From Luteimicrobium sp042670205 (lineage in GTDB: Bacteria > Actinomycetota > Actinomycetes > Actinomycetales > Cellulomonadaceae), in assembly GCF_042670205.1 (NCBI RefSeq), contig NZ_JBHUWD010000007.1, positions 56,182 to 120,181 on the forward strand: DNA of 64,000 nt. The letters run 5' to 3'. The notes beneath the pieces are model-generated. The model worked only from the letters and a program-made list of their open reading frames with translations. It did no database searches and was not told the origin of the DNA. This document shows positions 45,552 to 54,851 of this stretch, piece by piece. Both the position numbers and the translations under genes were made by a program. Within the stretch, counting starts at the first letter, position 1. Each line of letters opens with the position of its first letter.

Positions 45552-47356
45552 GCGGGTCGACCGGGGCTGGACCTGCGCGCACGGCGCGCTACGTGCCGGG
45601 GGCGGGCAACGTCGTCGTGCGGGGGGACGTGCTCGTCGCGCTCCCGTACGCCCCGGCGGACCGGTCCGCGGCGGTCTGGGACGCGCTCGACGGTGCCGCC
45701 GGCGTCATGGACGCCCTGCAGGTGCTGTCGAGCACGTTCGACGCCGGCCTGGCGGCGCTGCCGCCGTTCGCCGTGGTCGTCCTGACGTCGGGCGGCCGGG
45801 CGCACGTGCTCGTGCGCGGTGACGTCGAGGTGCGGGTCGACGGGCACGACGGGCCGACCGACCTCCACGGCCGCGACGTGTCGACGTGGACCGAGCGTGC
45901 CGTCGAGGGCGTGGAGGGCGTCAGCGTCCGGCTGGGCACCTCGGCCGGTACGGGCGCCAAGACCGACGACGCACCGACGACGCTCCCGCTCGTGGGCGGC
46001 GTCGTCCGCGCGAAGGCCGTGAGCTGGGGCTCGGACCGGTGGGTGCACGACGCCGCGACGTCGGGCGAGGCGCACGCCGCGGCTGCGGCCGGGATCCCGC
46101 CCGTGGAGCCGGTGGCGCCTCACGCCGAGGACGCCGCCGGCGACGTCGCGAAGACCGCCGCCCCGACGACCGGCGTCCCGACGACCGGCGTCCTGACGAC
46201 CGGCGTCGCCGAGCGCGACGCCGCGAAGACGCCGGACCTCCCCGCCCTCGTGACCGCGGTGCCGGGGCTCGGCGCGGCGTCCGAGCTGACGCTCGCGCCC
46301 ATGGAGACGATCGCCCCGGGCTCCGACGCGACCGAGGAGCCCACGGAGGACGTCGTCGAGCCCGCCGGGGACGCGCCCGGTGGCTCGACCGACGCCGACG
46401 CCGAGGCGCCCGCCGCCGCGACGGAGCCCGAGACGGCCCCCGCGGACGACGCGCCGCCGGCCGCGGACCAGCCCGTCGCGGACGAGTACGAGTCCCTGTG
46501 GGAGACCACGATCCACCGGTCGGTCGAGGAGGCCGCGGTCCGGCTCGAGGAGTCGGACGAGGAGGACGACGCCGCCCCGGTGACGGCCCTCGTCTCGGGC
46601 GTCCCGCGCGACTTCGCGCCCGTGCCGCCCGCTCCGGCCCCGCCGTCCGCCGCCCCGCCCGCGGCACCGGCCGCCGAGCCGGCCGCGAGCCCGGCCGCGG
46701 GCGGTCCGGACGGCTTCGACCACGACGGCCACACGGTCATGGGCTCGTCGGTCTCCGACCTGCGCGCCGTGGCCGCGGCAGCCGCGGCCCAGCTCGCGGC
46801 GTCGGGTGAGCTCCCGGCGTTCGCCGCCGGGCCCGGCGCGGCCGTGCCGGCCGCCGAGCAGCCGGTCGCCGGCCCGCCGCTGGTCGCGCGCCCGTGCCCG
46901 TCCGGCCACGCGAACCCGCCGTCGCGCGAGCACTGCGCGAGCTGCGGCGCGCCGCTGTCGGGGCAGACGCAGACCGTCGCGCGCCCGCCGCTCGGGCGCG
47001 TGCGCGTCACGACGGGCGAGGGCGGCGACCCGCAGGTGTTCCCGCTCGACCGGCCGCTCGTCGTCGGGCGGCGGCCGCGCTCCCCGAAGGGCGCGGGCGG
47101 GGGCGGTGAGGCCTCGCTGCACCGCATCGTCACGGTGGCGAGCCCCCAGCAGGACATCTCGCGTTCCCACGTCGAGGTCCGGCTCGAGGGCTGGAACGTG
47201 CTCGCCGTCGACCTCAACACGACCAACGGCACGACGCTGCTGCGTCCGGGCCAGTCGCCGCTGCGCCTGCACCCGGGCGACCCGCAGCTCGTCGTCTCGG
47301 GGGACGTCGTCGACCTGGGCGACGGCGTGACGCTCGCCTTCGAGGAGGTTCCGTGA
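45548..47356 (+). CDS. FHA-domain protein with zinc ribbon
   Basis: The 602-residue protein has an N-terminal globular domain of about 170 residues of unknown family and a long acidic, Ala/Pro-rich linker. A Cys-rich element follows near 449 (CPSGHANPPSREHCASCG), and the C-terminal FHA domain spans about 490-600, with VVGRRPR, DISRSHVEV and TNGTTLL. The linker contains three in-tandem copies of TTGV (nt 46163-46207). FHA plus zinc ribbon suggests a phosphothreonine-reading scaffold. Genes on both sides (PP2C and kinase) overlap it, a full kinase/phosphatase/reader triad. Confidence 0.87.
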   Translation: MSGSTGAGPARTARYVPGAGNVVVRGDVLVALPYAPADRSAAVWDALDGAAGVMDALQVLSSTFDAGLAALPPFAVVVLTSGGRAHVLVRGDVEVRVDGHDGPTDLHGRDVSTWTERAVEGVEGVSVRLGTSAGTGAKTDDAPTTLPLVGGVVRAKAVSWGSDRWVHDAATSGEAHAAAAAGIPPVEPVAPHAEDAAGDVAKTAAPTTGVPTTGVLTTGVAERDAAKTPDLPALVTAVPGLGAASELTLAPMETIAPGSDATEEPTEDVVEPAGDAPGGSTDADAEAPAAATEPETAPADDAPPAADQPVADEYESLWETTIHRSVEEAAVRLEESDEEDDAAPVTALVSGVPRDFAPVPPAPAPPSAAPPAAPAAEPAASPAAGGPDGFDHDGHTVMGSSVSDLRAVAAAAAAQLAASGELPAFAAGPGAAVPAAEQPVAGPPLVARPCPSGHANPPSREHCASCGAPLSGQTQTVARPPLGRVRVTTGEGGDPQVFPLDRPLVVGRRPRSPKGAGGGGEASLHRIVTVASPQQDISRSHVEVRLEGWNVLAVDLNTTNGTTLLRPGQSPLRLHPGDPQLVVSGDVVDLGDGVTLAFEEVP

Positions 47357-49158
47357 GTCCCCGCCGCAACCCGACCGCGCCTCCCGCGATCCCGGGCTTC
47401 GAGCACGTCTCGCTGATCGGGTCGGGCGGGTTCTCGGACGTCTTCCTGTACGAGCAGAAGCGACCGCGTCGGCGCGTCGCGATCAAGGTCCTGCTCCACG
47501 AGTGGGCGAACGCGCAGCAGCGCGCGGCGTTCGACGCCGAGGCGGACCTGATGGCCCGCCTGTCGACGCACCCGTCGATCGTCACGATCTACGAGGCCGA
47601 CATCGCGTCCGACGGGCGCCCGTACCTCGCGATGGAGTACTGCTCGCGCCCGAGCCTGGGCACGCGGTACCGCACCGAGCGCCTCGGCGTGGCGGAGTGC
47701 CTGCGGGTGGTCGTGCAGATCGCGGGCGCGGTCGAGACGGCGCACCGTGCGGGCATCCTGCACCGCGACATCAAGCCCGCGAACATCCTCGGCACCGACT
47801 ACGGGCACCCGGTGCTCACGGACTTCGGCATCTCCTCGACGCTCGACGACGTCACGCGCGCCGAGGGCCTGTCGATACCGTGGTCCCCGCCCGAGTCGTT
47901 CGCCGACCCGCCCGTCGCGGGCGTCGGCACGGACGTGTGGGCCCTGGGCGCGACGCTCTACTCGTTCCTCGCGGGCCGGTCGCCGTTCGAGGTGCCCGGC
48001 GCCTCGAACGGCAGCGCGGACCTCGTGCAGCGGATCGCCGGCGCGCCCCTGCGGCCCACGGGCCGGTCGGACGTGCCGGAGTCGCTCGAGCGCGTCCTCG
48101 CGACGTCGATGGCGAAGGCACCGACGTCGCGGTACCCCTCGGTGCTGGACTTCGCGCGCGCCCTGCAGCAGGTGCAGATCGAGCTCGCGCTCGGCGTGAC
48201 CCCCATCGACCTGCTCGGTGACAACGGCGTCGTCGCGTTCGACTCGACCGACGACGGCCCGGACGACGCGGACGACGAGCCCGGGACGCGCCTGCGCGGC
48301 GTCGTCTCGATCGACCCGGCGCCCGCACCGTCTGCCGGTCCCGTCACGCCCGTGGGCCGGCCCCAGTACGCCGCCCGCACGGACGACGCCGTCGGCCCGG
48401 TCGAGCGCCTGGGCTCCGGCCCGCAGGCGCGCGCCGTGCCGCCGTCGTTCGACGTGGCGGCCGCCCCGGCCCGCCCGGCCCCACGCGAGCCCGAGCGGCT
48501 CGCCGTCATCGACGCGAGCGGGCCGGCCCCCCGCACCGTCGCAGCGGACGCAGCGGCGCGCACCCGGCCCGTCTCCGCGCCCGAGCCCGTGTGGGCCGCG
48601 GGGAGCGGCTCGCTGCTCTCGTCGGGGGCCCCGGAGCCCGTCGAGGACACGGTCCTGCGCATAGCGCCCGCGGAGGAAGCCGCCGAGCCGGTCGTCGAGG
48701 CGCCGCGCAAGCGCCCTGGCTGGCAGGTCGTCGCGGCCGTCGTCGCGCTGCTCGTGCTCGCGGGCGGCGGCGCCACGGCGTACGCGCTGACGCGTCACCA
48801 CGCGACCGCGACGCCGCAGGAGTCGGCTCCGGCCCGGGAGCACCCGGCGGGCACCGAGGACGACGGCCCGCCGAACGACAACATCGGCGACCTGGTCCCG
48901 TCGGTGACCAAGCTCAAGGGCACCGCCGACAAGGGCGGGAAGACGGCGACGTTCACCTGGGACTACCAGGGCAAGGACGGCGACACGTTCATGTGGCGGA
49001 CGGTCACCGCCACGACGACCGGCAAGGCGCAGCCGACGTCACAGCCCAAGGCCGTCGTGCCGCTCGGCGCGGGCGGGAACGTGTGCATCAGCGTGACCGC
49101 GGTCCGGGAGGGCAAGCCGTCCATCGAGCCGACGAGCGCGTGCCTGAAGGGGGACTGA
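47353..49158 (+). CDS. Transmembrane Ser/Thr protein kinase (Pkb2-like)
   Basis: The 601-residue kinase has a glycine loop IGSGGFSDV (22-30), catalytic Lys 45, HRDIKPANIL (137-146) with Asp 139, and DFGIS at 157-161. The activation segment is unusual: SIPWSPPE replaces the common GTPxYMAPE. After the kinase domain (to about 285) comes a disordered linker, one TM helix (about 457-480) and an extracytoplasmic domain of about 110 residues that looks like a single FN3/Ig-like module with VCISVTA and a Cys pair. It therefore resembles a receptor kinase with a small FN3-like sensor, similar to bifidobacterial Pkb2. The GTG start overlaps the upstream stop codon. Confidence 0.92.
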   Translation: MSPRRNPTAPPAIPGFEHVSLIGSGGFSDVFLYEQKRPRRRVAIKVLLHEWANAQQRAAFDAEADLMARLSTHPSIVTIYEADIASDGRPYLAMEYCSRPSLGTRYRTERLGVAECLRVVVQIAGAVETAHRAGILHRDIKPANILGTDYGHPVLTDFGISSTLDDVTRAEGLSIPWSPPESFADPPVAGVGTDVWALGATLYSFLAGRSPFEVPGASNGSADLVQRIAGAPLRPTGRSDVPESLERVLATSMAKAPTSRYPSVLDFARALQQVQIELALGVTPIDLLGDNGVVAFDSTDDGPDDADDEPGTRLRGVVSIDPAPAPSAGPVTPVGRPQYAARTDDAVGPVERLGSGPQARAVPPSFDVAAAPARPAPREPERLAVIDASGPAPRTVAADAAARTRPVSAPEPVWAAGSGSLLSSGAPEPVEDTVLRIAPAEEAAEPVVEAPRKRPGWQVVAAVVALLVLAGGGATAYALTRHHATATPQESAPAREHPAGTEDDGPPNDNIGDLVPSVTKLKGTADKGGKTATFTWDYQGKDGDTFMWRTVTATTTGKAQPTSQPKAVVPLGAGGNVCISVTAVREGKPSIEPTSACLKGD

Positions 49159-49159
49159 C

Positions 49160-49903
49160 ATGGCGGGGCTCCGCATCGAGTTCTGCGGCGAGTGGTTCGA
49201 GGCCGACCCGGAGGGTGCCTTCGAGATCGGCCGCGACGGCGACCTCGAGGTCGACGACAACCCGTACCTGCACCGGCGCTTCCTCGTCGTGACGCACGAG
49301 CACGGCATGTGGTGGCTGTCGAACGTGGGCACGCTCCTGTCGGCGACGGTGTGCGACGAGTCGGGGGGCGTGCAGTCCTGGCTGTCGCCGGGGACGCGAC
49401 TGCCCATCGTGTTCCCGCGCACCACGGTCGTGTTCACCGCGGGCCCGACGACGTACGAGCTGCAGGCCGAGCTCGACGACGCGCCCTACGCGGACGTCCA
49501 CACCGACGAGCTGCGCGGGCTGGGCGACCGCGACGCCGCGGAGGCGACGATCGGGCTCGTGCCGTTCACGACGAGCCAGCGCCAGCTCATCGTCGCGCTC
49601 GCGGAGCCCCTGCTCCGGCGGGGAGGCACGGGGCTGTCGGAGCTGCCGTCGTCGGTCGACGCGGCCCGCCGCCTCGGCTGGACGACGACCCGCTTCAACC
49701 GGAAGCTCGACAACGTCTGCGACAAGCTCGACCGGATCGGTGTCAAGGGTCTGCGCGGCGGACCCGCGTCGCACGCGAAGAACCGCCGCGCCCGCCTCGT
49801 CGAGTACGCGGTCGCGAGCCGCCTGGTGACGTCCGACGACCTGCCCCTGCTCGATCTCGACCCTGCCGACGCGCTCGCGGACGGCTCCGGAGAGGACCGA
49901 TGA
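49160..49903 (+). CDS. FHA-like protein with C-terminal winged-helix region
   Basis: The 247-residue protein has an N-terminal FHA-like fold (about 1-105): FEIGRDGDLEVDDN and HRRFLVV are recognisable, but the usual Ser/His of the phosphopeptide loop are degenerate. The second half (about 140-215) reads as a winged helix: SQRQLIVALAEPLL, SELPSSVDAARRLGW, TTTRFNRKLDNVCDKL. It lies one base after the kinase stop and overlaps the ATPase gene by four bases (ATGA). A DNA-binding role is plausible, and it is the only obvious regulator candidate encoded in the secretion unit, so it might act at the shared palindromes. That is inference only. Confidence 0.8.
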   Translation: MAGLRIEFCGEWFEADPEGAFEIGRDGDLEVDDNPYLHRRFLVVTHEHGMWWLSNVGTLLSATVCDESGGVQSWLSPGTRLPIVFPRTTVVFTAGPTTYELQAELDDAPYADVHTDELRGLGDRDAAEATIGLVPFTTSQRQLIVALAEPLLRRGGTGLSELPSSVDAARRLGWTTTRFNRKLDNVCDKLDRIGVKGLRGGPASHAKNRRARLVEYAVASRLVTSDDLPLLDLDPADALADGSGEDR

Positions 49904-52900
49904 GACTCAAGCTGACGCTCGTCCGCACGCAAGGCACCAGCGACGACGTGGTCGTGACCGCGGACGCGGCGACCACCGTCGCCGACGTGGCACGGACGAT
50001 CGCCCGGGTGGACCCGCACGGTCCGATGGCGGCCGCGGGAGGTGCGGGGTGGGGCCCGCAGGGCGGCCCGACCCTGACGCTGCAGGCCCAGCTCCCCGGT
50101 CAGGAGCGACCCGTGGTGCTGCCCCCGGACGTCCCGGTGGGCGAGGCGTGGATCGGCTCGGGCGCCGCGGTCGCGGTGATCGACGGCCGCCAGCACCGGT
50201 CGGGTGCGGCCGTGGGCCAGGCGCCGGCGCGCGTGGCGGTGCAGGTCGTCGAGGGCCCGGACGCGGGGCTGCGGGTCGAGCTGCCCGAGGGGAGCTGGAC
50301 GATCGGCCGCGCGCCCGAGTGCGACGTGCGCCTCACCGACGCGCTGGTCTCCAAGCGGCACGCACGCCTCGACGTGGCGCGCGGGATCGAGCTGGTCGAC
50401 CTCGGGTCGGCGAACGGCGTCGAGATCGACGGCGGCCTGGTCCAGCGGGTGCGCGTCGACGCGCAGGTGCGCCTGTCGGTCGGCAACACCGTGATGGTCG
50501 TGGAGCCCGTGGCGGGCACCGTGCTGTCGGGGGTCGAGGCGTCGGCGGGGCCGGTGCCGTTCAACCGGTCGCCGCGCGTCGAGCCGCGCTTCGCGGGCGT
50601 CGAGCTCACCGCGCCGGACGCGCCCCCCGAGGAGGAGCGGTCGCCGTTCCCGCTGCTCGGGATGATCGCGCCGCTGCTCATGGGCGGCGCGATGTTCCTG
50701 TTCACGCACAACCCGACGTCGCTGATCTTCGTGTTCATGACGCCGCTGATGCTCGTCGGCAACTTCACGACCCAGAAGAAGCAGAAGGTGCGGCGCCGAC
50801 AGCGCCTGGTCGAGCGGTTCGACGAGCGCCTCGAGGGCCTCGCGGGCTCGCTCGCCACGCAGGCGAAGGCCGAGCACGAGGGCCGGCTCGCGGAGGCGCC
50901 GTCGACCGCGGCGACGCTCACGGACGCGGTGCGCCGCGGCCCCATGCTGTGGACCCGCCGCCCCGAGCACTGGTCCTTCCTCAACGTGCGTCTCGGCGTC
51001 GGCGCGATGCCGAGCCGGACCGTCGTCAAGCAGGGCGGCCGCGGGGACCTTCTGCCCGAGTACACCGAGCGCCTCGACACGCTGATCGAGCGCTACCGCA
51101 CGGTCCCCGGAGTCCCGGTGATCGAGAACCTGCACGACGCCGGCGCGCTCGGCATCGCGGGCGGCCCGACGTTCACGCTCGGGACGCTGCACGCGCTGCT
51201 CGTCCAGCTCACGGGCCTGCACTCGCCGTCCGAGCTCGCGGTCGCCGCGATCGTGAGCCCCGCGTGGACGCGCCAGCTCGGCTGGCTGACCTGGGTGCCC
51301 CACACGTCGTCGCCGCAGTCGCCCGTGACCGGGCCCCACCTCGCGGACTCGCCGTCGAGCGCGGGGGTGCTCCTCGCCGAGCTCGAGGGCGTCATCCAGT
51401 CGCGGCTCGCGAAGAGCGGCGTGCGCCGCCGCGGCGCCATGAAGGTCGACGACGGCGCGCTCGACCGCGGCGCGACCGTCGGCAAGGACGAGGAGGGCAC
51501 CAAGGCGCCGCTGCCGGCGATCGTCGTGGTGATCTCCGACGACGCCGACGTCGACCGCGCCCGCCTCACCCAGCTCGCGGAAGCCGGGGCCGACGCGGGC
51601 GTGTACCCGATCTGGCTCGCGCCCAGCGTGGACCGGCTGCCCGGCGCGTGCCGCACCTACCTCGAGTACGACGCCGCGGGCGCCGCCTCGGTGGGCCTCG
51701 TGCGGCTCGGTGAGCGCATCGAGTCGGTGGACGTGAGCGCCGACGTCGTCGACACCCAGAGCGCGTACGACTACGCGCGGCGCATGGCCCCCGTGTTCGA
51801 CGCGGGCGCGATCGTCGAGGACTCGAGCGACCTGCCCCGCTCGGTCTCGCTCGTCACCCTGCTCGGGCACGACATGGCGGAGTCCGCGGACGCCGTCGTC
51901 GACCGGTGGCAGCAGAACCAGTCCGTGCACGACCGCACCCCGGGCGCCGAGCCGAAGCGCCGCAAGGCGGGCACGCTGCGCGCGATCATCGGGTCGGCGG
52001 GCGTCGACGCCATGCAGCTCGACCTGCGCTCGCAGGGCCCGCACGCGCTCGTCGGCGGGACCACGGGTGCCGGCAAGTCGGAGTTCCTGCAGGCCTGGGT
52101 GCTCGGCATGGCGGCCGAGTACAGCCCGGACCGCGTGACGTTCCTGTTCGTGGACTACAAGGGCGGCTCGGCGTTCGCGGACTGCGTCCAGCTGCCGCAC
52201 TGCGTGGGCCTCGTGACGGACCTGTCGCCCCACCTCGTGCGCCGGGCGCTCACGTCGCTGCGCGCCGAGCTCCACTACCGGGAGCACCTGCTCAACCGGA
52301 AGAAGGCCAAGGACCTGCTCGAGCTGGAGAAGCGCGGCGACCCCGAGTGCCCGCCCGCGCTCGTCCTCGTGATCGACGAGTTCGCCGCCCTCGTGGGCGA
52401 GGTCCCCGAGTTCGTCGACGGCGTCGTCGACATCGCGCAGCGGGGCCGTTCGCTCGGGATCCACCTGATCATGGCGACGCAGCGTCCCGCGGGCGTCATC
52501 AAGGACAACCTCCGCGCCAACACGAACCTGCGTGTCGCCCTCCGCATGGCGGACGAGCAGGACGCGGTGGACGTCGTCGACGTCGCGGAGCCGGCGCACT
52601 TCGACCCGGGCCTGCCGGGCCGCGGGCTCGCGAAGACCGGCCCGGGCCGCCTCCAGGTGTTCCAGTCCGCGTACGCGGGCGGCTGGACGACGCGCGAGCC
52701 CGACCGGCTCGACGTCGAGGTCGCCGAGCTCCGGTTCGGCGGCGAGGTCCGCTGGGAGGAGCCCGAGGGCGAGAAGGTGCCCGAGCTCGAGGACCTCGGG
52801 CCCACCGACCAGCAGCGGCTCGTCCGCGCCGTGGTGAGCGCCTCGGAGCGCGCCGGGATCCCGGCGCCGCGGCGGCCGTGGCAGGACGAGCTCGCCTCCA

Positions 52901-54417
52901 CGTACGACCTCGCGCGCCTGCACCAGCGGACGGACACCGAGCTCGTGCTCGGCGTCGCGGACCGCCCGGACCAGCAGGTCCAGGTGCCGGTGTACTTCCT
53001 GCCCGACGTCGACGGCCACCTGGGCGTCTACGGCACGAGCGGCGCGGGCAAGTCGACGACGCTGCGCACGCTCGCCGCGGCCGCGGGCATCACGCCTCGC
53101 GGCGGGCCCGTGCACGTCTACGCGCTCGACTTCGCCGCGGGTGCGCTGCGCATGCTCGAGACGCTCCCGCACGTCGGTGCCGTCATCAACGGCGACGACT
53201 CGGAGCGCGTCGTGTCGCTCTTCCGCACGCTCCGCGCCGAGCTCGAGCGGCGCGCGGAGGTGTTCGCCGCGGCGAACGCGTCGAGCATCGCCGAGTACCG
53301 CCGCATCACGGGGCTGAAGGACACCCCGCGCATGCTGCTGCTGGTCGACAACCTGCCCGAGTTCCGCGACCAGTACGAGGCCGGCGGCGGGCGGATGGAG
53401 TGGTTCGACGTCTTCCGGGACATCCTCGCGAACGGCCGCCAGCTCGGCGTGCACGTGGTGTTCACGGCGGACCGCTCGGGCGCCGTCCCGACGTACGTGC
53501 GCTCGCTCGTCCAGCGCAACGTCCTGCACCGCCTCGTCGACGACGGCTACCTCGCGTTCGGGGCGCCGCGCGACGTCATCACCGCGACGTCGCCGAACGG
53601 GCGCGCCATCGTCGACAACGTCGAGGTCCAGATCGCGGTCCTCGGCGGCACGGCGGCGGTCGCGGAGCAGGCGGCGGCGACCGCGCGGCTCGCGGACGCG
53701 ATGCGCCGCGCGGGGGTCGGCGCGGCGCCCGCGGTGCAGGTCGTCCCCGCCGAGTACCCGGCGTCCCGGCTGCCCGCGAGCGTCGGGGGGCTGCCGGTCC
53801 TGGGTCTCGACACCGTGACGCTCGAGCCGGCCACGTTCACCCCGGAGGGCGCGATGCTCGTCGCGGGGCCGCCGGCGTCGGGCCGCACGAACGCGCTCAC
53901 CTGGCTGGTGCGCTCGGTCCTGCGGGCGGACCCGGAGGCGCGCGCGTACTTCGTCGGGCCCGCCCGGTCGACGCTCGTGGGCTCGCTCCCGTGGGCCGAG
54001 ACCGCCGGGACCGTGGACGCCGCCGCGTCGCTGCTCGCGGACCTCACGGCAGCGCTGACGGACGAGGACACCGACGGCCGGATCGTCGTCGTGATCGAGT
54101 CGATCAACGAGTACCTCCAGTCCACGGCCGACCGGGCGATCGTCGAGCTCGTGAAGGCCGCACGGTCGAGCCGGCACCTCGTGATCGCGGACGGCGAGAC
54201 CTCGGCGTGGAACGCGTCGTGGCCGCTCTTCGCGGAGGTCAAGGCGGCCCGCCGCGGCCTGCTCCTGCAGCCCGACCCGATGGACGGCGAGTCGCTGCTG
54301 CGCACCGCGATCCCGCGGGCGCCGCGCAGCGAGTTCCCGCCCGGACGCGGGGCCTGGGTGGCGCGCGGCAAGGCGGTCCGGGTCCAGCTCCCGTTCGTCC
54401 TCGACGAACCGGCGTGA
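49900..54417 (+). CDS. EssC/EccC-like FtsK/SpoIIIE secretion ATPase
   Basis: The 1505-residue protein begins with a ubiquitin-like region (1-100) and one FHA domain (about 112-205, TIGRAPECDVRL, SKRHARLD, ANGVEIDG). Two TM helices (about 250-290) lead into three ATPase modules. Module 1 has Walker A GGTTGAGKSEF (about 719) and Walker B LVLVIDEFAAL (about 821). Module 2 has GTSGAGKSTTL (about 1045) and MLLLVDNLPEF (about 1144). Module 3 has a weak GPPASGRTN (about 1323). This is the central motor of type VII secretion. The FHA-TM-ATPase layout is closer to firmicute EssC than to mycobacterial EccCa/EccCb. No EccB, EccD, EccE or MycP homolog was recognised nearby. Confidence 0.94.
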   Translation: MRLKLTLVRTQGTSDDVVVTADAATTVADVARTIARVDPHGPMAAAGGAGWGPQGGPTLTLQAQLPGQERPVVLPPDVPVGEAWIGSGAAVAVIDGRQHRSGAAVGQAPARVAVQVVEGPDAGLRVELPEGSWTIGRAPECDVRLTDALVSKRHARLDVARGIELVDLGSANGVEIDGGLVQRVRVDAQVRLSVGNTVMVVEPVAGTVLSGVEASAGPVPFNRSPRVEPRFAGVELTAPDAPPEEERSPFPLLGMIAPLLMGGAMFLFTHNPTSLIFVFMTPLMLVGNFTTQKKQKVRRRQRLVERFDERLEGLAGSLATQAKAEHEGRLAEAPSTAATLTDAVRRGPMLWTRRPEHWSFLNVRLGVGAMPSRTVVKQGGRGDLLPEYTERLDTLIERYRTVPGVPVIENLHDAGALGIAGGPTFTLGTLHALLVQLTGLHSPSELAVAAIVSPAWTRQLGWLTWVPHTSSPQSPVTGPHLADSPSSAGVLLAELEGVIQSRLAKSGVRRRGAMKVDDGALDRGATVGKDEEGTKAPLPAIVVVISDDADVDRARLTQLAEAGADAGVYPIWLAPSVDRLPGACRTYLEYDAAGAASVGLVRLGERIESVDVSADVVDTQSAYDYARRMAPVFDAGAIVEDSSDLPRSVSLVTLLGHDMAESADAVVDRWQQNQSVHDRTPGAEPKRRKAGTLRAIIGSAGVDAMQLDLRSQGPHALVGGTTGAGKSEFLQAWVLGMAAEYSPDRVTFLFVDYKGGSAFADCVQLPHCVGLVTDLSPHLVRRALTSLRAELHYREHLLNRKKAKDLLELEKRGDPECPPALVLVIDEFAALVGEVPEFVDGVVDIAQRGRSLGIHLIMATQRPAGVIKDNLRANTNLRVALRMADEQDAVDVVDVAEPAHFDPGLPGRGLAKTGPGRLQVFQSAYAGGWTTREPDRLDVEVAELRFGGEVRWEEPEGEKVPELEDLGPTDQQRLVRAVVSASERAGIPAPRRPWQDELASTYDLARLHQRTDTELVLGVADRPDQQVQVPVYFLPDVDGHLGVYGTSGAGKSTTLRTLAAAAGITPRGGPVHVYALDFAAGALRMLETLPHVGAVINGDDSERVVSLFRTLRAELERRAEVFAAANASSIAEYRRITGLKDTPRMLLLVDNLPEFRDQYEAGGGRMEWFDVFRDILANGRQLGVHVVFTADRSGAVPTYVRSLVQRNVLHRLVDDGYLAFGAPRDVITATSPNGRAIVDNVEVQIAVLGGTAAVAEQAAATARLADAMRRAGVGAAPAVQVVPAEYPASRLPASVGGLPVLGLDTVTLEPATFTPEGAMLVAGPPASGRTNALTWLVRSVLRADPEARAYFVGPARSTLVGSLPWAETAGTVDAAASLLADLTAALTDEDTDGRIVVVIESINEYLQSTADRAIVELVKAARSSRHLVIADGETSAWNASWPLFAEVKAARRGLLLQPDPMDGESLLRTAIPRAPRSEFPPGRGAWVARGKAVRVQLPFVLDEPA

Positions 54418-54424
54418 CCTGCCG

Positions 54425-54481
54425 CGCCGACGCGATGGGGAGTCCTCCCCATCGCGTCGGCGTCGGCGGCTGGTCTAGCGT
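54425..54481 (+). promoter_or_regulatory. Shared palindrome and -10 box before the first WXG100 unit
   Basis: Core ATGGGGAG-TC-CTCCCCAT at 54435-54452 sits in an extended 18-bp-arm inverted repeat, 54425-54462, starting seven bases after the ATPase stop codon. The TANNNT box TAGCGT at 54476-54481 follows the core by 23 bases. The long arms could also make it a terminator for the upstream operon, so it may serve both purposes. Confidence 0.7.
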
Positions 54482-54547
54482 GCGTCGCGGGACGTGACGT
54501 GCGAGCCCGTGAGGCACGGGTGACGACGACGAGAGGGGTGGGGGATC

Positions 54548-54850
54548 GTGGCCGGAGGGTACGACCTGCAGCTCGACATGGGCGCTCTGCGCCAGCTGGC
54601 GGAGGACCTGAAGAAGGTCGAGGCCGAGTTCAAGGACGCGGACGACCGCTCCGAGGACGCCGCCGACGCGACGGGCCACGACGGCCTGCGCGGCGAGGTC
54701 CAGGACTTCGCGGACAAGTGGACCGTCAAGCGCGAGAAGATGCTCGAGAACGTGACGAAGCTCCAGGGCATCATCCAGCAGATCGTGGACACGTTCACCC
54801 AGGTCGACAGCGAGCTCGCGAAGGCGCTCGAGCAGAAGGCGGAAGGCTGA
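54548..54850 (+). CDS. WXG100-like small secreted protein (100 aa)
   Basis: The 100-residue, two-helix protein has heptad-type helices (LRQLAEDLKKVEAEF and KLQGIIQQIVDTFTQVDSELAKAL). The central turn, ATGHDGLRGEV, lacks a canonical WXG, although one Trp follows in FADKWTVKR. Size, hairpin pattern and position directly after the secretion ATPase identify it as a WXG100/ESX-type protein. Such proteins dimerise and are exported by the FtsK-type ATPase. The GTG start has a GAGAGGGGTGGGGG purine tract upstream. It is the first gene of a four-gene unit including the large candidate substrate one base after its stop. Confidence 0.85.
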   Translation: MAGGYDLQLDMGALRQLAEDLKKVEAEFKDADDRSEDAADATGHDGLRGEVQDFADKWTVKREKMLENVTKLQGIIQQIVDTFTQVDSELAKALEQKAEG

Positions 54851-54851
54851 G

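Noticed and set aside
49486..54177. Antisense open frame of 1,563 codons opposite the secretion ATPase
   Set aside because: Low-complexity Arg/Asp/Leu sequence opposite three clear ATPase modules.
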